Of a stretch of DNA of 64,000 bases, positions 54,853 through 64,000 are shown in pieces. The DNA is from Saccharomycodes ludwigii (lineage: Eukaryota > Ascomycota > Saccharomycetes > Saccharomycodales > Saccharomycodaceae): positions 675,501 to 739,500 of the forward strand of contig NC_060205.1 in NCBI RefSeq assembly GCF_020623625.1, read 5' to 3'. Within the stretch, counting starts at the first letter, position 1. The number at the start of each line of letters is the position of its first letter. Below the pieces are notes generated by a model. It did no database searches, was not told the origin of the DNA, and saw only the letters and a list, made by a program, of their open reading frames with translations. The translations under genes and the position numbers were made by a program.

Positions 54853-57138
54853 CTATTTAAACTTGAGTTTTGGTAAGTTGTAATACCCAGTCTTTGAGGA
54901 TTTTAATGTTGGCATTTCTACAACAATCATTTCATTTTTTTCAGCAGATAGCCTTCCAGCATACAAAATTGGTTTATATTTTTCACACATGTAGAAAATA
55001 TTATTATTATCTGATGAAATATTTAGAAGTGGTCTATCAACTTTAGCAGCTTTGATCATATATAAATCCATGTTGGCATCTTCATCTTCATCAACTTCAT
55101 CCTCATCAACTTCCTGGGAATTCCCACCACCATATATGTAATTATTAGAATTAACAACAGTCAAGCCATCATGTGTTCTTTTAGTAGATACTTTTTTCCT
55201 TCTACTAGTTGGAATATCATAACTAAAATCAAAATTGCACAGCCATGTGTTGCCCCAAAACCATACCCTATTTTCCTTGTCTGGAAAAATACCCAAGCAT
55301 TTGTCCTTTAGTGTGCTAAATTGTACTGGTAAGAAATCCGAATTAGCTTTAGACCATTGTGTTAGAGAGCTTTCTTCAGTATCACCCTCGTCATCATGTA
55401 GCTTCTTATTTTTTGGTACATTAAATTCATAAATTTTATTGCCAGCAGTAGTTAAAATAATTGATTTTCTATTTTCGTTAAAATTAATAGCAGTAATATA
55501 GTTTGTTAAACGGGCTATCGGAAAAACTTCATTTGTAGTCATGTCGATATAATCAACAGCACCACAAATCCTAGTTATTAAAGCAGAATTAAATTTTGAA
55601 CTAACCTCCATTAAATTAATCTTGTCCATATATGAAATCTTTGATTTGTGACTATTTAAATCTGGTAATTTGAACTCAGAAAAACATTTAGTGGCACCCT
55701 CTTCTTCATTTTCTAAGTCAACCATAAATATTTCATCTTCTGGGGTAACTAAAATGACATTAGTGTTATCAATAAACTTGATGTTCTTACATCCATTACT
55801 TGACAAAAATCTATTATCCAATTTAGTGACTTTTAAAACTTCACTGGTTGGATGCAAATAAAAAATCTTAGTGACAGTTAACCTGCCAACAATTAAAATT
55901 TGGCCATCTTTTGATAATGCACATGTATTTATGTTTTCAGTGTCTTTTAAAACTAATTTACAAACCAGCTTATAATTTTTGTTGCTGCCAGTAACTACAT
56001 CTTCCCCAATAAACCATATTTTGACAACTTGGTCCTTCCATGAGCATACTAGTCTTTGTTCTTCGTTTATTATGGTTTGAGGTTTAAACGGAACAACAGA
56101 CAGTTTCCTATAACTGGAATCGGCAAATGATGTTAATGACGAAACAATAATAGATTTTTCTACACCACCAGAAACTAAGAAATCCGCACCCTTTGATTGA
56201 TAGCTAGCCATAGCTCTAACATCACTCGCATGGAATAACCTATTGGTAGATATGGTCCAATTGGAAACATTTTTAAAATTCTGTTGTTCATAAGTAAAAT
56301 TATAAATTTTCCTGTCAATTCCTGCGCTGAAAATCCTGGTATTAGTGGCATCTGTGGCCAAGCACAATACGTCAACATCATGTGGCTTAAAAGATTGCTT
56401 TAAAGTAGCAAATTTAAAATCCCAAATTTTAACCGAGCCAGTAGAATCACCAGTGACTATTTGGTCCCTTAATGGTAAATATAAAACACACCAAATTAAA
56501 GTGGATTCCTTTTTGGATTTGTCCACTTTCATAGTGTGCAATAGTCTGCCATACTCTTCCCTCTTTACGGACCAAATCCTTATTCTTCCATCAGAACACC
56601 CACCAATCACAAAATCATCGGTCTTCCAAGCTACTGTTAATACTCTTGAATCTTGTCTTTGCAAAATATTTTCATGTTCAAAAACGCCTGGACCACCAGA
56701 AATGTTTATTATAACAACATTTCCATTATCACAACCAACTGCTAACTTAGTGTGAGATGAATTGATTGCAATGGACCAAATCACACCTGAATTACAGTCG
56801 TAGTTTCTTAATGGTAACCCAGTAGACAAATCCCATTCTGTCACTACAGTGGTGCCACCAATAGAAAATAATCTTAGTGATTCTCCAGGGATATTGCACC
56901 AAACCAATCCTTCAATAGATCTTTCTGCGGCGTTGGGAATTAATAATTCTTGAAACCAATCATTCCTTGGATTCCAAATTTCAATTTGGCCATCAGATCT
57001 CCCAACTGCGAGTCTTAAATCGTTTGGTGTTATTTTATTTACATTTGAATTATGAGAAAATGCTAATGATGTGATGTTACCCTGTTCAAAATTAACAAAT
57101 CTTGATCTATGAATCAAGACTTCATTAGACGTTGTCAT
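54853..57138 (-). CDS. UTP4: Utp4, WD40 subunit of the t-UTP/UTP-A small-subunit processome
   Basis: Nucleolar WD-repeat protein of the U3-containing SSU processome, needed for early pre-18S rRNA processing. 761 residues (Sc 776). Blocks match closely: IHRSRFVNF...ITSLAFSH, LRLAVGRSDGQIEIWNPRNDWFQE, LRLFSIGGTTVVTEWDLSTGLPLRNYDCNSGVIWS, FVIGGCSDGRIRIWS, GRLLHTMKVDKSKKESTL, SGDSTGS-like TGDSTGSVKIWDF, and YQSKGADFLVSGGVEKS. It forms two beta-propellers, with an acidic insert near 680-700 (VDEDEVDEDED) before a short tail. Divergent from YCG1, as in Sc (YDR324C/YDR325W). Confidence 0.97.
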   Translation of the reverse strand: MTTSNEVLIHRSRFVNFEQGNITSLAFSHNSNVNKITPNDLRLAVGRSDGQIEIWNPRNDWFQELLIPNAAERSIEGLVWCNIPGESLRLFSIGGTTVVTEWDLSTGLPLRNYDCNSGVIWSIAINSSHTKLAVGCDNGNVVIINISGGPGVFEHENILQRQDSRVLTVAWKTDDFVIGGCSDGRIRIWSVKREEYGRLLHTMKVDKSKKESTLIWCVLYLPLRDQIVTGDSTGSVKIWDFKFATLKQSFKPHDVDVLCLATDATNTRIFSAGIDRKIYNFTYEQQNFKNVSNWTISTNRLFHASDVRAMASYQSKGADFLVSGGVEKSIIVSSLTSFADSSYRKLSVVPFKPQTIINEEQRLVCSWKDQVVKIWFIGEDVVTGSNKNYKLVCKLVLKDTENINTCALSKDGQILIVGRLTVTKIFYLHPTSEVLKVTKLDNRFLSSNGCKNIKFIDNTNVILVTPEDEIFMVDLENEEEGATKCFSEFKLPDLNSHKSKISYMDKINLMEVSSKFNSALITRICGAVDYIDMTTNEVFPIARLTNYITAINFNENRKSIILTTAGNKIYEFNVPKNKKLHDDEGDTEESSLTQWSKANSDFLPVQFSTLKDKCLGIFPDKENRVWFWGNTWLCNFDFSYDIPTSRRKKVSTKRTHDGLTVVNSNNYIYGGGNSQEVDEDEVDEDEDANMDLYMIKAAKVDRPLLNISSDNNNIFYMCEKYKPILYAGRLSAEKNEMIVVEMPTLKSSKTGYYNLPKLKFK

Positions 57139-57699
57139 GATGCGATTTCGTTTTTTTTTTTTATTATTCTTAATATTTCTATACTTTGTAATTAAGAAAG
57201 CCTTTTGTGTTTCTCTTTAGTGTTTTCTATTTGGGGAATTTTAAAGTATCTATAAGAGGGGAATTGTAGTTGATGACTTGTTTGAACCAATTGACAAATG
57301 TTGTAATGGAAAAAATAAAAAATATTTTCTTTTCTTTTCTTTTCTTTTCTTTTTTTACTCATTTTTGTTTCGTGAAATAATTTTTTTTTTCAAAAAAAAA
57401 AAAAAAGAAAAGAAAAAAAGAAAAAAAGAAAAAAGAAAAAAAGAAAAAAAGAAAAAAAAAAAAAAAAAAAAAAAAGTAAACCCGAATATCTATTTTGTCC
57501 GTTTATAAATGGTCTCGATTCTTTTAGCAAAAAGTTTACGTAGAGTCGTATTAAAACAGACAACATATTTTCCATCATTTCATTATTTCAATTTTAAATG
57601 ACAAATGTCGATGGTCCTAATAAACAATCCAACTCAAAATCACTTCTTTCTCTATTATTTCAAAGTAACTAGTATTAAAAAAACAGAAAAAAGGGAAAT
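57139..57699. other. UTP4/YCG1 divergent promoter region
   Basis: 561 bp. It holds a T-run just before UTP4, two GGGGAATT words (57234 and 57258 area, the second preceded by A, so STRE-like AGGGG), (TTTTC)n about 57326-57352, and a long A/G tract about 57391-57476. No typical PAC box seen and no gene. Confidence 0.45.
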
Positions 57700-60600
57700 A
57701 TGATGTCTAGTAATGATAATTCGTCTTCTTCCGTAATTAATCAAGACATTCCAAGCAGTTCTCAAGAGGGTTATCTTACAGAAAACACGATAGATCAACA
57801 AATTTTCAGGTCTATTGCAGATGTTTTCCAAAAGGCACAATTAACTTATGCTGGGCATAGAAAACATGTTGCCATTTTAAGAAAAATACAGATGAAAGCT
57901 TACCAACAAAATTATGATGAGATTTTTAATCTGTGGTTTTGTAAAATGATCTCAAAGGTTTTACTTATAAAAAAGACGGATCCTTTGGGTGACAGAATCG
58001 TTAGATTAGTGGCGGGATTTATAGCTAGCTGGGAAAAGCATGTTATAAAAGTAAATGAAGAACTGGGCAACGATACAAATGATGAAGCACTGGGCTTTAG
58101 TAAGTTTTTAAACACATTTATGCGATATATTCTAAGAGCCATAGAATGCAAGAATAAAATTATTCGTTATAGGGTTACACAATTCATTGCCATCATTATG
58201 GATAATATAACTGAAATAGATGAAGAATTATTTGATATTTTATCTTGGTCCATTTCGAAAAGGGTTACCGATAAAGAGCCCAGCGTTAGAATCCAAGCTA
58301 TTTTTTGCATGACCAAGTTTCAAAACGATGAAGAGGTTGATAACAGTGACAATGACAGTGATATTAACGCCATTAAAACTTTAATAAAGATCCTAAGAAA
58401 TGACCCAGCACCTGAAGTACGTAGAGCTTCTATGCTAAATTTGATACAAAATAATGATACAGTTCCATTTATATTAGAAAGGATAAGAGATGTAAATGTT
58501 ATTAACAGAAGATTAATCTTTTCTAGAGTTTTGAAAAATTTTGACGATTTCACCATGATAAATAGAAACATTTTAGAAAAATTGATTACTTGGGGGATGG
58601 AGGATAGAGAAGAAAGTGTTCGTAGAGCCTGTTCTAATTTGATTTCACATCATTGGTTAAATAAAGTGAATGGCGATATTATGAAACTTTTGAAAAAATT
58701 GAATGTGACAAAATCGTCTATCGCTAATAAAGTTTTGATGACTTTATTTAGGAATAGACACGATATTATTGAAAAGATAACATTTCCTAAAGAGGTATGG
58801 CAAAATTTAACGCCCGAAGTCTCATTTTTATTAAAGGTATTTTATCAGTATTGCTTAGAAAATGATTTACAAAGCGTTATTGAAGATAATTTTTTTGAGT
58901 CTGCTGAATTGGCCACCATTATAAAACTATATGCAAATGGCGCTTTTGAAGAAAAGAATGAGGAAGACCTCTTTATCTTCCAACAGTTATTGGATGTAGC
59001 CTCAAAATATGACTATAGCGATGAAATAGGTAGAAGAGATATGCTAAATTTAGTTCGAAATATTTTGTTTACACAGATATTAGATCAACAAACGACAAAA
59101 TTATCTATAAATACTTTAAAGAAGTTAGCTATTAATGAAAAAGATTTTATAGCTATCACCATTGATATCATCCAGGATATTCGAGATGAACAGATTGAAA
59201 ACGGGGAGATTTCTAATACTGATAACTTAAGCGAAGTAGAAGAGCTGGAAGAAAATGGAAAAGATAATAAAACGGATACCAACATTAAAAATAGTTTGAA
59301 TAAAAACGGCATAATTGGTGATGACGTTAAAGAAACTGAAGATGACTCTGTTGCCATTGAATCTTTTGCTTCGGCTGTTGATGGATACGTAAATCAATCT
59401 TTGGCTAATTCTAGTCGTATTTCTGAAAGTAATGTTTCCCAATCTTTAATTGTTGATGATTTAGACGAAACTACATTAGTAAGATGTTTGAATATGTCAA
59501 GGTATATGTTAGAAATTGTCGAAGAACCAGCTGATAGTATTACAATGTCCTCATTGATTGATACTTTGATTACACCTGCGGTTCGCAATACTGATCCAGA
59601 TATTAGAAACTTGGGAATAAGGAACTTAGGTTTATGCTGTTTATTGGATATTGAATTGGCTACAGAGAATATGTATATTCTAGGTATGTGTGTTTCTAAG
59701 GGTAATCCTACTCTAAAGAAAATAGCACTGGAGGTCATTGTGGATATCTTTTCCTTGTATGGTACAAAGATAGTCGATGGTGAGGGAAAAGTTGATTCTT
59801 TATCTATTCATAAAATATTTTATCGAGTGTTAAAAAATGCTGATCACCCTGAATGTCAATCAGTAGCGGCAGAAGGATTATGCAAGTTATTTTTGTGTGA
59901 TACCTTTGTTGATGACGATCTATTTGAAACATTAATTTTATCTTATTTTTCTCCAGCAAACCAGGACAACGAGCTTTTGATTCAAGCCTTTGCATTTTGT
60001 TTACCAGTATATTGTTATTCCCATATTCAGCATCAAGAGAAAATGGCTAAGATTGCGGCTGACGTGTTGTTTAGATTGTCCATGTTATGGTCAGATATAC
60101 AGTCTGGAGAAGATAGTTCTTATAGCAACGATTCGATGTTGAAACCAAGTAAAATTTTACAGCAGTTGGTTGATTGGGTAGACCCATTTCGTGTTGTAAA
60201 GTTATCTGAAGAGGATGCTTTGAGATCAAATACTCAATTGGAATTTTTACATGTGTTATTGCAAATATTTGAAAGGTTTGAAAACAAAAACGTAAAAAAA
60301 ATGATTTTAACTAGTTTGAATAGATTTAAGGTTTGTAAAGAAAAAGACTTAAAGTTAATGATGAATATACGAGAATCTTTAGAAGATATTTTGGAAAACG
60401 ATCCCATAGATAAAGTTTGTATTAATTCCATGAATAAATTTTTGACTGATTTATCTAAATGTATTGAAGAAAACGATCAATCAGTAGAGAACTCGTCCCA
60501 TACTAATGAGGAGGAGGAGGAGGACGAGGAGGAGCATGAGCAGGAGAAGAAAGAAGAATATAGTAATTTGCAAGAGGAACAAACTACGGCGACTAATAAG

Positions 60601-61086
60601 GAGTTTAATAACAACATTAAAGACAATGCTAATATATCTTTTATTATGAACTCAAAAATTTCCGACCTTGGGGGAGTTGGAGAAGAAAAAGAAAAAGAAA
60701 AAGAAAAAGAAAAAGAAAAAGAAAAAGAAAAAGAAAAAGAAAAAGAAAAAGGCAAATTTGATGATGATTTGATCAGCACAAAAGGTATTAAAAGAAGAAG
60801 GGAAAGTAATTCTGATAGTGAGGGGGAAGAACATTTTGATGATGCTATTGATAAGAAGGAGGATAACTCTGAAAATAAGGGACTAGTTAACCAAAAATTG
60901 GAAGTTTCTGATAGTGTTGATTTCCGAATTAATGATAGTGCATTATCCACAACTGATTATAATGCTACAACTCCTTCTGGTTCAAACTTGAACCATCAAA
61001 AAAAAAATGTCAGTTTTGCTTTTCCAGATGTGAGCTCAGATGAGTTATCTTCCGTTAGCTACGTAGATAACAATGACGAAAATTAG
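57700..61086 (+). CDS. YCG1: Ycg1/Cap-G HEAT-repeat subunit of condensin
   Basis: HAWK-family HEAT-repeat subunit of condensin, which with the kleisin Brn1 grips DNA during chromosome condensation. 1,128 residues (Sc 1,035). Helical repeats run from about 30 to 920: FQKAQLTYAGHRKHV, RVTDKEPSVRIQAIFCMTKFQ, ILRNDPAPEVRRASMLNLI, WGMEDREESVRRACSNLI, and PAVRNTDPDIRNLGIRNLGLCCLL are typical Cap-G blocks. An acidic linker (about 480-530) and a charged C-terminal tail follow, including an uninterrupted (EK)n of about 11 units encoded by GAAAAA repeats (about 60685-60750). The first codons are ATGATG; either could start. The stop is 250 bp from that of IRE1. Confidence 0.95.
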   Translation: MMSSNDNSSSSVINQDIPSSSQEGYLTENTIDQQIFRSIADVFQKAQLTYAGHRKHVAILRKIQMKAYQQNYDEIFNLWFCKMISKVLLIKKTDPLGDRIVRLVAGFIASWEKHVIKVNEELGNDTNDEALGFSKFLNTFMRYILRAIECKNKIIRYRVTQFIAIIMDNITEIDEELFDILSWSISKRVTDKEPSVRIQAIFCMTKFQNDEEVDNSDNDSDINAIKTLIKILRNDPAPEVRRASMLNLIQNNDTVPFILERIRDVNVINRRLIFSRVLKNFDDFTMINRNILEKLITWGMEDREESVRRACSNLISHHWLNKVNGDIMKLLKKLNVTKSSIANKVLMTLFRNRHDIIEKITFPKEVWQNLTPEVSFLLKVFYQYCLENDLQSVIEDNFFESAELATIIKLYANGAFEEKNEEDLFIFQQLLDVASKYDYSDEIGRRDMLNLVRNILFTQILDQQTTKLSINTLKKLAINEKDFIAITIDIIQDIRDEQIENGEISNTDNLSEVEELEENGKDNKTDTNIKNSLNKNGIIGDDVKETEDDSVAIESFASAVDGYVNQSLANSSRISESNVSQSLIVDDLDETTLVRCLNMSRYMLEIVEEPADSITMSSLIDTLITPAVRNTDPDIRNLGIRNLGLCCLLDIELATENMYILGMCVSKGNPTLKKIALEVIVDIFSLYGTKIVDGEGKVDSLSIHKIFYRVLKNADHPECQSVAAEGLCKLFLCDTFVDDDLFETLILSYFSPANQDNELLIQAFAFCLPVYCYSHIQHQEKMAKIAADVLFRLSMLWSDIQSGEDSSYSNDSMLKPSKILQQLVDWVDPFRVVKLSEEDALRSNTQLEFLHVLLQIFERFENKNVKKMILTSLNRFKVCKEKDLKLMMNIRESLEDILENDPIDKVCINSMNKFLTDLSKCIEENDQSVENSSHTNEEEEEDEEEHEQEKKEEYSNLQEEQTTATNKEFNNNIKDNANISFIMNSKISDLGGVGEEKEKEKEKEKEKEKEKEKEKEKGKFDDDLISTKGIKRRRESNSDSEGEEHFDDAIDKKEDNSENKGLVNQKLEVSDSVDFRINDSALSTTDYNATTPSGSNLNHQKKNVSFAFPDVSSDELSSVSYVDNNDEN
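60685..60750 (+). repeat. In-frame GAAAAA microsatellite in YCG1, encoding (EK)n
   Basis: About 11 units of 6 bp inside the disordered C-terminal tail. Gain or loss of units keeps the reading frame. Confidence 0.9.
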
Positions 61087-61336
61087 AGTTTTTTGTTGTT
61101 TTTTTTTAGCTATATTATAATAGTTATTTATAAAGAAAATTTATTAAAAGGAAGGAAAGAAATAAGTTATAAAAGATGTGTAAACCTCATAAAAATTAGT
61201 TACAAACAAAAAGGGGAGAAATGATGTTATGTATGGAGTGAAATGAAATATAAAACGATAATGAAATAAAAATAAAAATAAAAAGAAAAATAAAAATAAA
61301 AATAAAACCTCAGACGATAAATAATAACAATAATAC
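61087..61336. other. YCG1/IRE1 convergent 3' region
   Basis: 250 bp with an (AAAAT)n-like run near 61266-61306. I see nothing else. Confidence 0.4.
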
Positions 61337-64000
61337 CTAAAAAAATTCTTTCAATATTTGATCATCTTTCAAGTTTTCTCCAACAAAATAATAAATTTCT
61401 AACAAAAGATTGGGGAATCTTCTAGCATAATAATAATAATAACCCTCTGGAATAGGCCCCATGATTGATGCCAAATCCTCTGGTAAATCCATGAAATGAT
61501 GATATTTATTTCTAAATGCTCTCAATAAATCCATAATTCTTGCTCCACTATATTTTCTATACTTTCCTAGATTATCTAAAAAGACTTGGTCAAATTTCTT
61601 GGTCCAATCGTGATTAGGTATGATTTTATTCGCTATTTTTTCAAATTTTAAAAGTAATTCGCTGGGTGGATCTCTTCTTTCGACTTCAAATCGGTCACTG
61701 ACCTTTAATAAAAACTCTAATTTACGAGAAACACTCCAAAATAAAGGATGCCTCAAAATCATAGAGGCACTTGGTCTATTACATGGGTTATTGGAAATCA
61801 TTTTCTCTATTAAGTCCATAGCTTCTAAACTCTGACATTTCTCTGGCAAAACCTTGATATATTTTATATCATAAGCACCTTTAATAATGTTGCTTTCTCT
61901 GATGAATTTGTCGCCAAACGGATGAGAACCCTTGGACAAAACGTAGTAGAAAACACATCCCATTGAAAAAATATCGACAGCTCGGGTCAGTCTTCGCCTA
62001 GAAATTGGATCGTAAACCAAAGGTTCAATAGATTTGCCGCTACTCACACTATACTGCGAATTTTCGTCTTCACTGGTAATTGCATCCAATAATGCTGTGG
62101 ATTTGGTGAGTGATGTATATTGTTTAGGTTTCAAAAGCTCAGGCGCTCTCCAGCCAGTAGTTCCAGCAGCAGTGGCATGGTTAGTTTTAAAAGAGGATTC
62201 CTCAGCTTCCAACTTTTTACATAAACCAAAATCAGATATTAACACTCTTATCTTTTTCAAAGTGTTTGAATGACTGTCAGCCGAAGTGGACTTCCAAGTA
62301 TCATCAACAATTGATTGTTTGGTAGAAGGATATAAAATATTTTTGGATAAGGATAATAAAATATTTTGAGGTTTTATGTCTCTGTGCACAATTTTTAAAC
62401 TGTGCAAGTATTGCAATCCCAAACATAGTTGATACAGAATATCTAAATAATCTATGCTGGAAATTAGATGCTCGAATTTAAAAGATGTGAGATGATATCC
62501 CTTTTCTTCAACTACAGCATCCAAGGAGGTTGTACATAACTCTAAAGCAATGTACAAAAATTTATCAGTCATTTCGGAACAATAATACCTAACAACATTA
62601 GGATGGTCATCGCTCATACTTAATAATTGAATTTCTTGTGACGCAATATCGTAAAAATCTAACAACATCCTTTTTACAGCAACCGGTCTATTTTGAAAAG
62701 TACCTTTATAAACAACAGTACCTGAAGAACCGTATCCTAAGATCTTATCCGATATTTGTAAATTTTTCAAATTGTTGATGTTATCACCAGATTCTGCTAA
62801 AGCTTTTGAATTATGGTCACTATTATTAGTTGTGGTATCAACAGCCGTCGGAAAAGTATTGATATTTTTATTTTTATTTCTTGTGGTTGTTTTTTTTTCC
62901 TCCTCCTCCTCCTCCCCTCTCTCTTGTTCGGCCCTCTTCATCGTCATGCTTACTTGTTCTTGTTCTTCATTTTCATCCTCATCAACATTTACTTTATTTT
63001 TATTGTTCCTTTTACCACCACGTTTTCCCCTCTTGCGTTTCCTTTTTGGTATATTAGCAGCAGTAGTAGTAGCAGTAGTAGTAGTAGCATCAGCAGCAGC
63101 AGCAGGTTTGATACTATCTTGACTAGCATTGTCTAGCTCCGTATTATTGTCGGTGGTGGTGTTAGAAGTGTTCGGTTCAGTAATTTCAACGTGAGTAGGG
63201 GTATTCAACTTGCTTCTGGGTAAAAGACCAATTTTTTCAAAAATTACAGGAAAAGGCGGTATAATTTTAAATTTACTCAACATAGCAAAAGTAAATACAG
63301 ATATGGATAAAATGATACCACTTTCAACACATTTATATATGAAATAAGCAATCCAATAGGAAATAGACCTTTTATTTTGGGATGTTAATAAAAATTCACG
63401 AGCCAATTCCTCTTGTACTTTTAATTTATATTCCAATAATTCTTGTTCTGAGATATATTTTCTAACTGCTTTGGAATTAACATTGTTGTTCTCAACTGCA
63501 TTATGACTACCTGAATTATACCCATAAGCGTCGTCATAATAATCTCCCCCGTTGGAAGTGTCAGCATAATCGTCATAAGTTGCTGGAATGGAATTATATC
63601 CAGACAAACTGTTATAATTTGGTACATCATTCTCATTATTATTCTTAATATTGTTACTATTTGTATCTGATTTTTTAATTGTTGTGATATCATAATTGTA
63701 ATTGTTTGTTCTATCATTTGAAGACTGGCTTTCATAAAAATTTGACTTTAAAGTATGAACACCCATTACTGCAATATCAAACAACCCATCATCTTTCAAC
63801 AATCCAGGATTTCTCCATTTAGAATCCAGCTCATAATTGGATACTGGTGCAGAATCCACTAAGGATGGATAGTTTTCGCTTGACATGGCGAACCATGAAT
63901 TACGCTCTGTTTTGTCCAAATAGACGCACATATTATCGTTATTCTCCCCTTGTTTGTTAATATTTTTATCCTTGCCGTTGGTGTCGTAGAGATATGGTTT
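61337..64000 (-). CDS. IRE1: Ire1, ER-stress kinase/endoribonuclease, 5' end beyond window
   Basis: ER-membrane sensor of unfolded protein that splices HAC1-type mRNA. 887 residues are visible; the frame stays open to base 64000, above the ATG at 63931, so that ATG is internal and most of the lumenal domain lies outside. Visible in order: the end of the lumenal domain; a membrane segment (YWIAYFIYKCVESGIILSIS); an acidic/basic linker with a KRKRKRGKRGGKRNNK-like nuclear-localisation motif as in Sc; the kinase (LGYGSSGTVVYKG, AVKRM, IVHRDIKPQNIL, ISDFGLCKK, GTTGWRAPELL, DIFSMGCVFYYVLSKGSHPFGDK); and the KEN RNase domain (LMDLLRAFRNKYHHFMDLP, YARRFPNLLLE). Catalytic residues of both enzymes look intact. 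In Sc IRE1 follows YHR078W; here UTP4-YCG1 is interleaved. Confidence 0.97.
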   Translation of the reverse strand, partial: KPYLYDTNGKDKNINKQGENNDNMCVYLDKTERNSWFAMSSENYPSLVDSAPVSNYELDSKWRNPGLLKDDGLFDIAVMGVHTLKSNFYESQSSNDRTNNYNYDITTIKKSDTNSNNIKNNNENDVPNYNSLSGYNSIPATYDDYADTSNGGDYYDDAYGYNSGSHNAVENNNVNSKAVRKYISEQELLEYKLKVQEELAREFLLTSQNKRSISYWIAYFIYKCVESGIILSISVFTFAMLSKFKIIPPFPVIFEKIGLLPRSKLNTPTHVEITEPNTSNTTTDNNTELDNASQDSIKPAAAADATTTTATTTAANIPKRKRKRGKRGGKRNNKNKVNVDEDENEEQEQVSMTMKRAEQERGEEEEEEKKTTTRNKNKNINTFPTAVDTTTNNSDHNSKALAESGDNINNLKNLQISDKILGYGSSGTVVYKGTFQNRPVAVKRMLLDFYDIASQEIQLLSMSDDHPNVVRYYCSEMTDKFLYIALELCTTSLDAVVEEKGYHLTSFKFEHLISSIDYLDILYQLCLGLQYLHSLKIVHRDIKPQNILLSLSKNILYPSTKQSIVDDTWKSTSADSHSNTLKKIRVLISDFGLCKKLEAEESSFKTNHATAAGTTGWRAPELLKPKQYTSLTKSTALLDAITSEDENSQYSVSSGKSIEPLVYDPISRRRLTRAVDIFSMGCVFYYVLSKGSHPFGDKFIRESNIIKGAYDIKYIKVLPEKCQSLEAMDLIEKMISNNPCNRPSASMILRHPLFWSVSRKLEFLLKVSDRFEVERRDPPSELLLKFEKIANKIIPNHDWTKKFDQVFLDNLGKYRKYSGARIMDLLRAFRNKYHHFMDLPEDLASIMGPIPEGYYYYYARRFPNLLLEIYYFVGENLKDDQILKEFF

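Noticed and set aside
60477-60950. 157-codon Ser/Phe-rich frame opposite YCG1
   Set aside because: It is the antisense shadow of the acidic tail and the (EK)n repeat.
63929-63931. ATG at 63931 as the true start of IRE1
   Set aside because: The frame remains open to the window edge and the full lumenal domain is missing, so the real start must lie outside.

Overview
This is a nuclear chromosome segment from a budding yeast (Saccharomycetales). It is AT-rich, its genes are compact and almost intronless, it carries long poly-A/poly-T and short tandem repeats between genes, and nearly every protein matches a recognisable Saccharomyces cerevisiae (Sc) family member. Gene order is the strongest clue to placement. 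The host genes interleave two Sc regions each time, with conserved strands: Sc chr VIII (SFB3-TRA1-GEP4) with YPS7; Sc chr IV (HEL2-PEX10-AKR1-DIN7) with chr XV (SHE4-AKR2-EXO1-HMS1); Sc chr IV (MRPL35-TIM11-PEP7-UTP4-YCG1) with chr VIII (PTC7-NMD2-YHR078W-IRE1). That is what a lineage without the yeast whole-genome duplication should show. The low GC, Asn-rich insertions and order would suit a Saccharomycodes-like yeast, but the species is an inference.

Layout. 1-1727: SFB3/LST1 (COPII cargo adaptor), cut by the window edge. 2519-4702: a YPS7-type GPI-anchored yapsin. 5057-10335: an apparently whole, very young Ty3/gypsy LTR retrotransposon (minus strand, identical 434-bp LTRs, 5-bp target duplication) sitting 14 bp upstream of an elongator tRNA-Met gene (10350-10422). 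10723-22146: TRA1. Then GEP4, HEL2, PEX10, SHE4, AKR1, EXO1 and a long SREBP-type bHLH gene related to HMS1 (to 40185). 40676-42444: two mitochondrial genes, MRPL35 and TIM11. 42944-43600: a six-copy 109-bp minisatellite in the upstream region of YHB1 (flavohaemoglobin, 43886-45088), the one host gene that does not fit the conserved blocks. 45559 onward: PTC7, NMD2, PEP7/VAC1, a YHR078W-like GPHR-family membrane protein, UTP4, YCG1 and IRE1 (cut by the right edge).

The genes are mostly housekeeping and do not form one pathway. They cover secretion and ER stress (SFB3, IRE1), chromatin (TRA1, YCG1), mRNA and ribosome quality control (NMD2, HEL2), peroxisome and mitochondrion (PEX10, GEP4, MRPL35, TIM11, PTC7), trafficking (PEP7, AKR1, SHE4), DNA repair (EXO1), ribosome assembly (UTP4) and stress responses (YHB1, HMS1-like).

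Points most worth a second look: PTC7 has a perfect 150-nt intron (GTACGT, TACTAAC, TAG) that is in frame and free of stops, so retention would add a membrane segment while splicing would give a mitochondrial-type N-terminus; the YHB1 minisatellite repeats a CCAAT box six times; a telomere-like, G4-capable TGTGGG tract lies after EXO1; the yapsin has degenerate catalytic motifs in both lobes; and the HMS1-like factor looks membrane-tethered.
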